DNA from: Athripsodes cinereus | Lineage: Eukaryota; Arthropoda; Insecta; Trichoptera; Leptoceridae | Reading direction: 5' to 3' | Assembly: GCA_947579605.1 (NCBI GenBank) | Contig: OX388313.1 | Coordinates: 31,189,214-31,253,213, forward strand | Length of the DNA stretch: 64,000 nucleotides | Shown: positions 33,621 through 45,344 of the stretch, piece by piece | Position numbering within the stretch: position 1 is the first letter of the stretch | How the letters are laid out: every line of letters starts with the position of its first letter | Notes under the pieces: generated by a model | The model's input: only the letters and a program-made list of their open reading frames with translations | The model's database searches: none | Told to the model about the DNA's origin: nothing | Position numbers and translations under genes: made by a program

Positions 33621-33659
33621 TCTATGTACCCCTGAATCTTCCTCACAAAATAATACAAT

Positions 33660-33995
33660 GAATCATTTATTGTAAAACTAGCTGACAGGCAAAAGTAGTT
33701 TTGCCATATACATTTACCATATCGCTATTAAAAATAGGGGTTGATAGTAGAAAGGGGGAAAATTTAGGACTTTATGTATTTTTTAATGCCTCGCCATAAA
33801 AAAATTAAAAATTTTGTCCAAAAAATAAAAAAAAAACCGGGGTGGACTACCCTTAATTTTTAGGGGTATGTAAAATAGATGTTGGCCGATTCTCAGACCT
33901 ACCCGATAAGCACACAAAGTTTCATCAATATCGGTCGAGCCGTTTCGGAGACGTATGATAACAAACACCGTGACACGAGAATTTTATTTATAAGA
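33660..33995 (+). repeat. Dispersed repeat with 'CGGTCGAGCCGTTTCGGAG' core
   Basis: Begins ACTAGCTGACAGGCAAAAGT, contains CCGGGGTGGACTACCC, AGATGTTGGCCGATTCTCAG, TTTCATCAATATCGGTCGAG and CCGTTTCGGAGACGTATGAT, and ends ACACGAGAATTTTATTTATA. I have a general recollection of this core being widespread in arthropod genomes, but cannot name the family with certainty. A partial copy lies at 33045-33110. Confidence 0.6.
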
Positions 33996-34439
33996 TAATG
34001 ATACTATTCAATGCAATATTGGGAATATTTTTTTATTTATTTATTTTATTTCTACAAATCACATTTTATTCTATCATTTTAATGAAAATAGTTTGGGTGA
34101 GTTTTCATCTTGAAACGAAATTAATTTCGTAGTTTGAATGAGTTTTTCATCTTGAAATGAAATTAATTTCATTACAAAAAAATAAATTTGCAATTTTTGA
34201 TATAACCGCAAAAAAATAATGTAAATTTCCATAATTTTGTAATATTTTACATTCGTGACCCTTGGTGATTTGAATAAATGAAAATGAATTGATATCGAAA
34301 TAAAGTTTTTAAAGATATTATTTCATTGGAATTATTTTAATGTATTATTTTGATTAATGTATTAATTAAAATTTGGTTGAACCCCTGGATAATACGTGTC
34401 GCATGTTTGAAATCGTATAGAACTAATTTAAAAAATCTT

Positions 34440-34810
34440 ACTTGCTTTCTACTTACTGCTAGCCCTCTTCTCTTCACTGCTGGATATAGGCCTCTTCAAA
34501 ACTTTTCCACACTTTACTATCTCGAACAACACGAAACTACTGTTTTCCCATCATCTGGATAATATCGTCCACCCATCTTTTTTGGGTCTTCCTACGCTTC
34601 TTTTGTCCTCTCACGGCCTCCATTCAAGAATTATCGATGTTTTATCTGCCATCCTCTCGTCTAACCACATGACCAGCCCACTGCCATTTCAGCTTGCAGA
34701 CTTTATCTACAACGTCAACGACTTGTGTCTTTTGTCGTATGGTTTCATTTCTTATTTTGTCTTTCAAGCTGATACACAGCATTTGTCTCTCAATGGCACG
34801 CTGTACACAT
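34440..34810 (-). mobile_element. RTE-clade LINE C-terminal fragment
   Basis: On the minus strand the reading gives RQMLCISLKDKIRNETIRQK, TQVVDVVDKVCKLKWQWAGH, VVRREDGR, then a broken EAVRGQKKRRKTQKRWVDD segment. The ISLxDxIRNexIRxxTxVxDVVxxVxxLKWxWAGH order is diagnostic of RTE-type LINEs. Stops and a lost frame near 34620 make it a relic. Confidence 0.85.
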
Positions 34811-34849
34811 GTCAGTCAGTCACAAAAAAATCTACTCCATGAAAATTCT

Positions 34850-34990
34850 AAGCAACCCCGTGGAGTTCTCGGTAAAGAATAGGCCTTGCAATGTTTTCTG
34901 TAAGTTTTCAAATATCCTGTAAAAAGCAGGTATTTGAAAGAGCTCACCAATAAAATATTTCACATTTTCAATTCAGCGATGAGGCACTTA
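34850..34990 (+). repeat. Family T repeat, 5' half
   Basis: CCCGTGGAGTTCTCGGTAAAG, AAATATCCTGTAAAAAGCAG, GTATTTGAAAGAGC, TTCAATTCAGCGATGAGGC. It is cut off by a tail family C copy starting at 34988. Confidence 0.65.
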
Positions 34991-35045
34991 TTTATTTATT
35001 AATTTTCAAATCACGGCCTAGGTCTTTTACATGTTAATTTTTATA
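34988..35045 (-). mobile_element. LINE 3' end, tail family C
   Basis: Minus-strand GTAAAAGACCTAGGCCGTGAT then AAAT-type tail. Hairpin at 35015-35024 (one mismatched pair). It interrupts or abuts the family T copy, so it arrived later. Confidence 0.6.
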
Positions 35046-37567
35046 CGTAAATTTTATGAAGAACACAAACAGCATTGCAAAATATAGACACAACACAACA
35101 TAATAAACAGAGAAGAAAACAAGAAACCACAAATGAGAAAAAATTATACATGGTTCAAATGATGAAAAATTTTGAAGGTTTTATAAGACAATCATTAATA
35201 AATTATTAGTTAGTATAAATATTAAAGGGAATATTTTGAGCAAAACAAGTAGGATGTCAGATAATACAATTTTTTTTTATTGGAAGTCGAAAAGTTTAAA
35301 AACGTGTTATGTCAGTGGAACACCTGAAAAATGTCAATTAATATAAAAAAAATAGCATAAAACGAGATGTAAAGAATTTAAAGTGGTCGATGCGTTGTAA
35401 TGTATAAAAGGAACGATATTGAATAAGCAATATACATATGTAATATCAATTCACAAGGGTAAAAAAAACATGCAATCCATCTTGAATGTTTTTTTTTAAT
35501 TTGAGAGCCAAATTGCATATTTATTACATTATTACATATTACATACTCCACTTCGTGGGATATGCTGTGATGGTATGTTATAAGTAGTAAAAAAAAATCT
35601 TTGTGTATCACGTGGTTTGATAATGTTTATATCAATTTTAGATATTTCTTGAGCTAGAAGCATTTTAGTTTCGTGCGTTCGTTCCGGTATATATTGATGA
35701 AATATTTCAAATCTCTAATTAAAACTTGTCAGTGCTGTTGTAGTCCATCATCATGGGATGTTGCCATCATGGCCAGATGGGGTGGGGTTGGGGGTGAGAT
35801 ATGTGGGAGTCGGAGACTGTGGGAGTATGGTTGTGTGCTCTTTGTCCCCCACCATCCCCGAGCATGGATATAATAATTGTGCTAGAGATCGGGCTGTCAG
35901 TCAACCAGTGTGACGTAAACACTTTATTTGTTTATCTTTTCATCAATTATTCAACCGAGATTATGTTTGTTTTAAAGAAAGCCTAATTTTTTATTAACGC
36001 GTAGCGGACTTACGAATATGCAGTTATAAGTCACTACCATTAAGATGGTAATTGTGTTTTTTCTTCTCGACAGTCGTCCGTTAAACCAGCTGCCAAGGCA
36101 ATAAAAAACCTTTACTGTGAAAAAATATATGAATGTCCTTCAAGACTGTAACACAAAAGATACTTTATATTTTCATTTTATAATTATGCTGTTTTTTGAG
36201 TACTAACTACTTTTTTGGAAAGCAGAAAGTTGAAAAATAGTTTTACTTTGGAAAGTTGGTAATTTTCTAATTGATGAATTGACTCACTAATTAATGCCAC
36301 TCATTGAACCGGTTCTTTCATGTGAGTGAGTCAACTGATTCGCATCACATCATTGTGTCACATTTCCCATCTCTAGTTTTTACTTATTGAATGAGGGCGA
36401 GGGGGAGGGGGGTGAAGACTTCTCACCGAGTAACTAAGTAAGTAAGGGCTTGAGTTATGTCGTAATGACCTGTCAAATTAAATTCATAATTAATTATTAT
36501 TATTGTCATTACTGTGTGTTGTTACTCTCGCGAGAATTATGTATAAGTACTTTAAGTACAAGTAGTATAAGGATCAAAACTTAGAATGTCTGGGCAGGAT
36601 TAAATATATAATCTTCTTTAGCTCTTTAAGGAAGCAAGTCTCCTCAATTTTAAAGAATCTGCTCTGATTGAGTCAGCTTTTCCCAAAACATTTCTAAATT
36701 TGTCTTATCATATGATTCAACGAAGTGAAATAACAATGAAATATCACCCGGTGACGGGCCGAGTCTCGCTCCATATGCAAAGGCATTAGCCAAGTCTCTG
36801 CCCGGCTGTACGCAGTGAAATGGAGTAAAACCTTCACCTCATACTATTTCCTGCGTAAAATCATGATCTTTCATTCATTTCAGACGAAAATTAGATCATA
36901 TACATAAGGAGAGAACGTAAAAACCAACATAGTTGAGCAAAAGGTAAAATGTGCTTAACTTGAGACGGTATCGTTTTTTATATTGGTGTTTACCATTTCA
37001 AATTAACTGAAAATATGTTTGACCGGTTCAGACGGCTGTTCAGCAGACATTTAGGAGATATTCGCCCCTTGCTACCACTTCCCACAACACACGCCGTCTT
37101 TGAGAATTTGGATTTTTGATTTGGAAATCGAGATTTGGAAATATTCTTTTATCCGATCCTGTGTTTCCCAAAGCAGTTACAGATAAAGACTTGGTATTTT
37201 ACTACAGAGACCTAGAAAATAGTTAGAATCTACAACGCTTCAGACTGCTTGTTTTTAATGACTATCATAATAAGACGGTATATTATACTCTACTGAGTTT
37301 ATTTCTCAGAGTAATGTTCTGTACCCATCGCTGCCGATGTGATGACGCGTCTAAATGGTAATGGATATAGTTATCGTGATAATTATTATATATACGCCTT
37401 TATATACCTACCCATGTTTTTTATATATATTTGTAATATTGATTTATTAATATTGTGTTTGGTACCTATGTTTTGTTTTGTTATGATATTGTACCTATGT
37501 AAAAAAAATATTGTGTAAAAGGCTAATTAGCCAAAATAAATAAATAAATAGATATTAAAATACTTTA
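35046..37567. other. No gene seen; small repeat remnant
   Basis: 35515-35580 resembles the distal end of family T (ATTACATACTCCACTTCGTG, GGATATGCTGTGATGGTATG). 35750-35870 and 36395-36415 are G-rich patches. 36740-36830 is a GC-richer block (GGTGACGGGCCGAGTCTCGC) I cannot assign. No frame has recognisable protein features. 37500-37552 is a tail family C end (palindrome GGCTAATTAGCC at 37521-37532). Confidence 0.4.
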
Positions 37568-37757
37568 CATTTTAAGAATATATCTCAACAGACACCTCAT
37601 CTGCATAACCAACAGATTGTGCAAACACTTTCAAATGGGAAACGGAAAAAGCGTCCAGATACTTACGAATTGGGTTAGGCTGATTTATGTGCATTTAACC
37701 CATGGTGTGGTCACCTTTTCCCGTTTTTATCCACTTTGTTCGATATCTGTTGAGGTT
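37568..37757 (+). repeat. Dispersed repeat F
   Basis: Collinear with 43228-43430: shared CTCATCTGCATAA, ACTTACGAAT-GGGTTAGGCT (GCTTACGAATCGGTTTAGGC in the other), AACCCATGG and GTTCGAT/GTTCGAC. About 190 bases, moderately diverged, no coding. Confidence 0.6.
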
Positions 37758-37779
37758 GCACATCAACTTATAACAATCT

Positions 37780-37890
37780 TGATGTGGCACAGAGGTAACC
37801 CTCTTGTCTTTTAGTCACAATATCCCATGTTCCATTCTCGGTCAGGTCAAAATGAAAACTGACCTTTTTCAAATTGTCCATCATGCCTCG
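37780..37890 (+). mobile_element. SINE S2, partial
   Basis: GATGTGGCACAGAGGTAACC, CTCTTGTCTTTTAGTCAC, a degenerate B box (GTTCCATTCTCGGTCAGG) and GACCTTTTTCAAATTGTCC match the head of the copy at 44.49 kb. Confidence 0.65.
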
Positions 37891-38410
37891 TTCTGTAGAC
37901 AATCTGTCTCCACCTTGAACGACACTCCGCCATATGCAAGGCCCCGTGTAGTGAACTCTGTGTGGCCTCCTTTATATGATTGCTCCATCTTGGCTTGTAT
38001 AAGTAAAAAAAAACATCCAAATACAAAAGAAAAATTTCGATGAAAGCTAGAATAATTTATAACTGAAATTGAATTTCGTTTCAAAAACTTGCATTGGTCG
38101 GACGCTATGTTTTATGCATTGGTGTATATTATTATATGTGTGTATACTTGTGCAATATTTTATACTTTTGCAGTTTTTCTTTACAAATGTTTGTTGGTTA
38201 GTCTTTGTACATACAAAGGAAACTTTGATATTAATGTTTACGTTCCCGAGAGAAAATTCTTTGAAAATGTGACAATACAAAATACTCGTATACAGATCTC
38301 AGATAGTATATATCTCAGATAATACAAACCTCGCTATGATATATCTAGATACAGGGAATTATCTTACTCAAGATGCGAAGCTTATCTTGTATCTTGAAAA
38401 CATCAAATTT

Positions 38411-38591
38411 TTTTTTTTTTTTTAAAAAGATATATCTGGGTTTTGTTATAAAACCAAATACAACCTTAAACTCCTTTCACAATAAGCTAAAAGCTTGTGT
38501 CGTGAAAGCGGAGTTTGCCGGCACCTGGGATTGAACCACGGACCCCTTGTTCACGAGGCCGAGACTCTACCTCCAGGCTACCGACGAACTC
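38411..38591 (-). mobile_element. tRNA-derived SINE S1, full length
   Basis: Minus strand: GAGTTCGTCGGTAGCCTGGA, GGTAGAGTCTCGGCCTCGTG, B box GTTCAATCCCAGGTGCCGGC, ACGACACAAGCTTTTAGCTT, AAGGTTGTATTTGGTTTTAT and AGATATATCTTTTT followed by an A-rich tail (T run 38410-38423). Clean tRNA-like head with A and B boxes. Confidence 0.85.
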
Positions 38592-38654
38592 AATATATTT
38601 TTTTTTTCTAAAATAAAACGCAGTCTTCAAATGATGAAAAAAAATGACTAAAGA

Positions 38655-38850
38655 TCTTCACAACTGTTGAGCGATCTACTTTCCATGGATACCAAAAGTG
38701 ATCACTTAAGCCAGCCTAGAGTCTATTCGTTAGCGTTGGGACACCTTTATCATTTGTTCCGATAAGATTTTGCACAATGTTACATTATGTTACACATCAT
38801 TGTTCTCCAATAGAGATGTTTGATAAGTTTTGTCATCTGCTCGTTGTGTC
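38655..38850 (+). repeat. Dispersed repeat E (copy 1)
   Basis: Shares with 40080-40270: TCCATGGA(T/C)ACC, AGTGATCA, TTAAGC(C/T)AGCCT, CGTTAGCGTTGGGAC / CGTCAGCGTTGGGAC, TTTTGCACAATGTTACATT and GTTCTCCAAT. No coding. Confidence 0.6.
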
Positions 38851-39495
38851 CAGATCCGGTTAAACAATAAAAAAATAGTAAATATTTTAAACATCAATCC
38901 ACTTTTGTATGATATTTAATACGAACTACTCTTTTTGCAGTTCAATCATCTTGAGAAGGTCGTCGAAGAATACATAAATGTAGCATTAAAATATTTCCAC
39001 GTGCAAGTTTTACCCGGTCAACCCTTTAGACTGCCAACTGTGGTCCGCTCGTGAGGACAAAAGTTTTTCTTCCAAGAACAGAATATAAGAGTTTCCTGTC
39101 ATCTGTGATATCCGAGCATAAGAGACAGTCTTTAATGATGCTAGATTGCTTGTTTTTAATGGTGAAAATTTAAGTTTCTGAAGTAAGAGTCTATATAAGA
39201 CATACTTAACTTACTATTACCAAATAACAATAACCTAAATAAATAACTCACGAGGTGGTTGATGGACAGGGGCAGAGAGTTGTGTGAAAATGATCTTATC
39301 CATATTACAAAATAAATCCTTAATGTAATGAGCGAGTATATGTAGTCATATTTTAATTTGTGTTGTTTTTTCTTAATTATTAAATTATCTTATTTTTTAT
39401 TTTCTATATTTTAAATTCTTTATTATTTTATTATTCTTTTGATTATTTTATAGTTATTGTGTTGTAAAATTGTAATATTTTTTTAGTATTCTTCT
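38851..39495. other. No gene seen
   Basis: AT-rich DNA, no recognised repeat or frame; 39400-39500 is extremely AT-rich and leads into a LINE tail. Confidence 0.45.
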
Positions 39496-39499
39496 TTTA

Positions 39500-39625
39500 G
39501 TACTGCCCCAGAACAGATTTCGATCTAGTGGGGCATTATATTCCATTATGATTTTTTTGATGTTATTTAAGAATGTAAAATTTTGGAAATAAAAATAAAT
39601 AAAAAATAAAAAAATAAATATTCTA
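39500..39625 (+). mobile_element. LINE 3' end, tail family D
   Basis: TACTGCCCCAGAACAG with a nested hairpin: outer TGCCCC/GGGGCA (39504-39509 with 39530-39535), inner AGAT-TTCG-ATCT (39515-39526), then TTGGAAATAAAAATAAAT and AAAT-type tail. Confidence 0.6.
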
Positions 39626-40079
39626 GTCTAAAAGACGGTATCGAAAGTAGCCTCCCAGGTACATAAGGCTTAAGAACGAGTTGTATTTTTCTCAAATAAA
39701 AATTGAAAAAGTTTTTATTTCATTATAGTACCTTGTTCACATGCTTCAGCAATTTGTAGAGTTTTTTGTTCGGCCTGAAAGAACTCAAATTTAAATTTAG
39801 AATTGTATTTTTTTTTATTTATCCCCTATTCATAATATCACAAAAATTTCCGCAAGTGCGGTCATCAGTGAGCTTATTATTGTCTTTTGCATATTATAAA
39901 AAAGAAGACATTCAAGATGTCTGCCAATAAACCCCATCTTTGCTGAAAAAAGAATGTCAATAAAAGGGAGATTGCGATCCATTTGAGATCTGAAATATGA
40001 TACCCAAAAAGATGGTTGCTTCAATAGTTTTCATAAAGCGTTTTTCGATTGGTAGACCTTATATCGTGACAGTGAGAAT
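39626..40079. other. No gene seen
   Basis: AT-rich; nothing recognised. Confidence 0.4.
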
Positions 40080-40270
40080 GGTTGAATTGGTGAACGTTGT
40101 CCATGGACACCGTAAGTGATCAATTAAGCTAGCCTTGAGCCAATTCGTCAGCGTTGGGACGCCTTTCACACTTCTACCGATTACATTTTGCACAATGTTA
40201 CATTGTGTAAACATGGTTCTCCAATCGAGATATCTGATCAATTTATTATATAATATGTTTGACAACTAGA
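40080..40270 (+). repeat. Dispersed repeat E (copy 2)
   Basis: Collinear with 38655-38850 and, in part, with 20645-20725 on the minus strand (GGTTCTCCAATCGAGATATC). Three copies make this a real dispersed family. Ends are not defined. Confidence 0.6.
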
Positions 40271-41004
40271 ATCTAATCCAATGATTCATTGATGCTCGGA
40301 TTTGGATTATAGGACAAAAAGCAGCCTCCTTCATTTAAAATGTCTTTGTGCCAATGAAGTCACCTTTTCATTCATAGAAATAGTGTGCAAGATAGTCGAA
40401 GCTGTTGAAAATCGTGTAGAAAAAAGAACAGTACCCTTGTAACTCAACTATTAATGGACATTGTAAATTATAAAACATGGTCCAGCTAGTACCATAGTTT
40501 CTCCTATGAAGACTATAATCCTGTGTTGAGTATGTTGTTGCACGGTGTCATTATAATATGGAACATGCTCATACCCAACTATTTTTAAAATAAGATAAAT
40601 ATTTGTATTTACATTATTTCAATAACGGTTTGAGCAAACATTATGTAACTCTGCTTTTCATAGAAGAATGATCGTAGCATTGCTATTGTTATTAAAATAT
40701 CTCGCTGAAAACAATATTGAAAACAACAATGCGAATTTCATACCGTGTAACGATATTTTTATGTTAATATTAGAAGGCGACATTCTTTTAGAACGTCACA
40801 AGGGAGACGTCAATATTTTCAGGAATATTAGGTACAACTTATCCAAGGTTCCTGTGAACTTTAAAGTAATTTTATTTAAATATTATTTTTTAAGCTTTTC
40901 TGAAGTAACAACACTACTTCATTTTTTTGTTATTTTTTTTTAAAAAGGTTGAAACATCCGAAAAGCTTGTTTTGTAAGTCTGATAAAGTTAAAAAATATA
41001 TACC
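40271..41004. other. No gene seen
   Basis: AT-rich. The 91-codon frame at 40668-40943 (MIVALLLLLKYLAENN start) has no domain I recognise and no family support. Confidence 0.4.
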
Positions 41005-41182
41005 TACAGAGGGTGGTCATATTGATGTACTCACTCAAAAAAATCCATACATATTTCTTTCTGTGGTTTTGATATTTAAAGTAATATCAACTTGTTTCTT
41101 TCTATAACTGAGTACTGGTAGTATTGTTCATATTTTTTTCTAGTGGCAACATTATAATTCGTTCGTAGTGAAATTCATTAGT
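41005..41182 (+). repeat. Dispersed repeat G (copy 1)
   Basis: About 175 bases matched in inverted orientation by 56185-56370: GTACTCACTCA/ATACTCACTGA, CATATTTCTT, GTTTTGATATTT, TACTGGTAGTATTGTTCATA and CTAGTGGCAAC. No coding. Confidence 0.65.
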
Positions 41183-41936
41183 ATTTTAGTAATTTGTTGA
41201 CATCGATCGACGTGCAATATTTTAAACTAGTAAAACAAATAAATAAGGAGCTCAGATGCAAAGCCACATCGATTCACAAGAACAATGAAATTAAAAAATC
41301 AGCACATTTTAATTTTAACTAGTGTTTTTTATACTTAATGATGAGAAAATAAATAATATTTTTTAACTAGAGAACCAACAATATCTCGTATAAGCATATG
41401 AGAAATAGTGATAAAGGCGTCCTAATGCTAACGGATTGGCATGAATTATCAATTTCTATGTCCATGAATATTTTGATTATCACTTTTACGATCTTAGGTC
41501 CACCAATCGAGAATTGTTTAATGTAAACAATTTCAAAAAATTAATATCAACAAAACCCTGTTAGGATCATTGTCTTTTTTTGTTTGACAGAGACGGGGAT
41601 AAATAGATAGTTAAGAAATACATAAATAAATTTCAAATTACTCTTATTATTTTCTTCTAGTTAAACAAAGAGCAAAAACAAATAATGTAGAAATTTCTAA
41701 CTATATTAAGAGTTCCATTCGTTTGCTATGGAAAAAAAATATTCTCTAAAGAAATTGTTTCATTAAGTCTGTTTAAATAAAGAATGTTCAAGATTTATAC
41801 AGACATAGAGCCTTACATAAGGAGAATAAATATATTCATACTTAGCCAACTAGACATGCATAAAGTTATCAACCCTGACACAAATATCAACATTATTTAT
41901 AAAATATTTTTTGTTACTGGCAGGTTAAAAAAAATT
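41183..41936. other. No gene seen
   Basis: AT-rich; no recognised content. Confidence 0.4.
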
Positions 41937-42172
41937 CGTGGAGCACCTGGCAAAGAATTAGTATCCCACTCTTTTCTGTAAGTTTTCGAGTGTCCTGTAA
42001 AAGACAGGCGTTCGAAAAAACAAAAACATTTGCATCTTAAGTTCAGCGATAAGGTTTGCCACCCATCATGAATGTCTTAATTTATATTGGCACGCAGAGG
42101 ACAGCTTGATTGTTTATTGAATGCGGTTGGTCTATTGGCTACCCCATTTGTGGAATATGACGCTGTAATCAT
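41937..42172 (+). repeat. Family T repeat, nearly full length
   Basis: CGTGGAGCACCTGGCAAAGA, GAGTGTCCTGTAAAAGACAG, GCGTTCGAAAAAACAAAAAC, AAGTTCAGCGATAAGGTTTG, CACCCATCATGAATGTCTTA, GGCACGCAGAGGACAGCTTG and TTGGCTACCCCATTTGTGG. The (TAG)n tail is lost. Confidence 0.75.
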
Positions 42173-43227
42173 TTACGAATGCCTTTTACGGAACATTCAA
42201 AAACATATATTGAAGGAGATACACCGATCACCCGGATAGCGGAGAAGTCTGGGGACTTCCATTTGTCTATGAAAATTTTCAATATGTATCCAATCATCAA
42301 CTCTAAGGGATACACCCTCCCTTTCCCGTGGAAGTTTCAGGAATGGTAGTTCCTATGTTATCCATGCTCATTTATTGATTAATTCATTTTGAGTAAAAAA
42401 AAACACCACTCACGATGACATTGTTCACCTTTTCGATGAGAGGTGCACATAACAATCAAAAATAAAAGAACAGGGATTAATACAAATAAAAACACATATT
42501 TATTTACAAAACTAAACAATGCTCTCTCTTAATTCAATCAAAAACATCAAATAATTCGTGCTAAACGTACTATTGGAGTAGGTACCTACATGTGCACTGA
42601 CAGTAGGCGGCCGGCTAATCTATCGAATAGGAAAATATATAGAAAGATGACTGAATACCTGTAACGTTAAGATGACTGTTGTATTAAGTGATGAATATTA
42701 TTTACAATTCTATATATTTTACATGTAATGTGCCATCAATCTAAACATCAATTATTAGCCTGCAAACTGTTGCCAATAAATTTAAAAACGTATGCAGTGA
42801 TGGATGTGTTTAATGACTCGAAATAAGTTAAGCTGTATATATTTTTTATTATAAATAAGCTCATCGATGTAATTTTTACAATAAACCATTGTATGAGGTT
42901 ACATTATGTTAATTTAATACATGAAACTTTCATATAAGACTAAGAAAAGACAACGTCACATTATTCGGTAGTGGCCCAAGTATTTTTAAATCGAGCTTTC
43001 GACAAAAGTGATGTTGTCATTGTCAGGAGACCAAACTACACAAAAATAATAAAGCAGCGCGATAATTAGAATAAAAGTACAAATGATATTTTTGTTTTGC
43101 TGCAATAATTGAGAAATCAGAGAATCAAATCCTTTGTTATATTTTTTTACTCCTGTCAACTCATAACTCATACAAAAACTATTCACATATTTTTATTTAG
43201 ATTTATCACACCTGCGTGAGTAAAGAT
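42173..43227. other. No gene seen
   Basis: 42180-42370 is less AT-rich (includes GATCACCCGGATAGCGGAG) but has no recognised product. Remainder AT-rich. Confidence 0.4.
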
Positions 43228-43430
43228 ATTAAGAATAATATTCAACAAATATCTCATCTGCATAATCAACAAACTGCGCAGATTCTCTTTAAGTAAGAAA
43301 CAAGAAAATCGTCTCAATGCTTACGAATCGGTTTAGGCTGGTATAAATTTACTAAAACCATGGTTCATTTACTAATTTCTCCAATTTCCGTTTCAAACCA
43401 TTATGTTCGACATTTTTTGAGCTCATAATG
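43228..43430 (+). repeat. Dispersed repeat F (copy 2)
   Basis: Same orientation and order as 37568-37757. Confidence 0.6.
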
Positions 43431-44085
43431 TGATGTAGAGATACATTAAATTAATATATACCTATTATGAACATAAAAATATAAGTCAAATAATTGAGTC
43501 GTATAAATGCAAACGGCGAATGTATTATTCATGTTATATTTTGATTCAGTAAGTATTTGTTATATTATCTTTATTATTTAAATAGAAAGACTTGACTTTG
43601 TTACAATATGCCTATAAATAATTTTGTTGTGATATTTCAATGTGTGTTTGGCCCGAGGGTGTTTGTAAAAGTTTTGTATGAACGTTACTGTAGCTGAAAA
43701 TTGGAACAAGAGTAAAAAAAAAGTTTAATAATAGATAATTTGATTTCCGCTCGTGTTCATAAATTTCATTGTTTAGCGTAGTCTAGATGTTGCGAAAAAT
43801 CCTTCATGTGGAAAAAAGTGTAATATCAGCCAATTTACACAAATTTATTTAATATCAAATACAGCGCTGTCATACAGCTCCTTATGGCGTGATGACACAG
43901 TGTTAGCTTCCAGTTTAAAAACATTGGGTCAAAATCTTATGGTAGATAAGATTTTCATTTTAAATTAACCAATCGCTCTTCGACTTTTTTGCGTGAGCGC
44001 AGTGGCAAAATTCAGCCTTTATAGAAGCAACGGTATATTGTAAAAGGGGTCGACTGAAACATTGTGGTTGAAAAAAAATACTAGG
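43431..44085. other. No gene seen
   Basis: AT-rich, nothing recognised. Confidence 0.4.
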
Positions 44086-44335
44086 TACTACTACTACTAC
44101 TATACCATCACAGCATATATCCTACATGTGGGGTAGCCAGCAGACCAGCTGCATATAATAAACATGCATGCTGTCCTCTTTGTGCCAATACATTCAGGAT
44201 GGGTGGCAAACCTCATCAAATTTAAATGAAAAATGTCTTAATTTTTTCGAACACCTGCCTTTTACAGGACACTAGAAAACTTACGGAGAAGAGTCGGAGA
44301 CCAATTCTTTACCAAATTCTCTATGGGATTTAAAA
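44086..44335 (-). repeat. Family T repeat, full length with (TAG)n tail
   Basis: Minus-strand copy: (CTA)n at 44086-44101, ACCATCACAGCATATATCC, TGGGGTAGCCAGCAGACCAG, CTGCATATAATAAACATGC, CTGTCCTCTTTGTGCCAATA, ATTCAGGATGGGTGGCAAAC, TTCGAACACCTGCCTTTTAC, AGGACACTAGAAAACTTACG and CCAATTCTTTACCAAATTCT. Confidence 0.8.
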
Positions 44336-44489
44336 AAAATGTTCTCTTTATAAAACATGGCCCGGCCAATGTCATCATTGCAGAAACCCTGAAACGGAAA
44401 TAAATAAATAAAATTATTTAACAGCAGACAGGAACCTACATATGCACGTAAATTAAATATAAGGTATAAATATTACATAATTATTTCAT

Positions 44490-44742
44490 CGGCCGGTGTG
44501 ACGCGGAGGTAACGCTCTTGCCTTTGAGTCACGAGGTCCCGGGTTCGATTCCCGGCCAGGACAGATTGAGGAATGACCTTTTTCAAATTGTCCTGGGTCT
44601 GGGTGTTACATGTATGTGTGTTTAGTGCATTGTATGTGTGTATCGTCGCGTTAGTACCGGTAATACAAGATTAATTTTAGTTTGGGACTAGCTCGATCTG
44701 TGTGAAATGTCTATGTATGTTATGTTATGTTATTCATTAAAG
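44490..44742 (+). mobile_element. tRNA-derived SINE S2, best copy
   Basis: Head GGCCGGTGTGACGCGGAGGT, GCTCTTGCCTTTGAGTCACG, B box GGTTCGATTCCCGGCCAGGA, body CCTTTTTCAAATTGTCCTGG, GTCTGGGTGTTACATG, CGTTAGTACCGGTAATACAA, TTTGGGACTAGCTCGATCTG and a simple-repeat end (TATGTTATGTTATGTTATT). The tRNA-like head could fold in part, but the loss of an aminoacyl stem partner and the attached body argue against a functional tRNA gene. Confidence 0.85.
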
Positions 44743-45340
44743 ATTATGAAATCGATATTGAGTAATAACATGATGTTTAAGAAAACGGTATTTATGTAAA
44801 GGATATATGTAATTTGATCGTTTATTGGGTTCAAGACAAAGATGAATGTGGGTGGATCATGTTTCCTACTTATATTGATAATAATGTATGTAGGTGTACG
44901 TAGGTGTACCTACAGTACAATACAATACAATACAATATAACTACCAGTGACGTGTCTAAGGTTTTCATACCGGGTAGACCCACCCAAAGCGAAACAACAG
45001 TTCCTTTTAATTGTAAAATTCTATTTTAACAATATTTTTTTTTCTAAAATTTGATTCCATATTACTACATGTATTAATTAATTTACATTAATAATCTATT
45101 TAAAATTATTTTGATGATTTCTTTTATGTCATAATATTATATTGCTACTGCCGAATTTATGATTTTTTTATTTAGACCTATTAAATTGTCTAACTCTGAT
45201 TAGTTGTTTATAATTTATTATTTTGAGAACATTATTGATTATGTTACCTTAAATATTGTTTTTTTTGTACTTGTTTTGTTAATGTAAATTCTTTTTATCT
45301 CTGATCTTGATGTGTGATTTTATAAACTTTGACTTGTGTA
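44743..45340. other. No gene seen; (ACAAT)n microsatellite
   Basis: An ACAAT pentanucleotide repeat lies at about 44911-44937. The rest is AT-rich and could include the body of the LINE whose tail begins at 45345. Confidence 0.45.
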
Positions 45341-45344
45341 TATC

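Noticed and set aside
34115..34172. Two 16-base perfect palindromes 42 bases apart (ACGAAATTAATTTCGT and ATGAAATTAATTTCAT) that look like covariation
   Set aside because: The difference is C to T at one CpG and G to A at the other, exactly what CpG decay on both strands gives; a tandem duplication plus decay explains it.
36740..36830. GC-rich block as a candidate RNA gene or promoter
   Set aside because: No matching copy, box motif, or stable long stem visible by eye; not supportable.
38411..38591. Possible tRNA gene on the minus strand
   Set aside because: Same argument: S1 SINE with six copies in the window and a shared unrelated body.
44490..44580. Possible functional tRNA gene
   Set aside because: A B box is present but the tRNA-like part continues into a SINE body repeated at 29.28 and 37.78 kb; no cloverleaf with a closed acceptor stem is seen.
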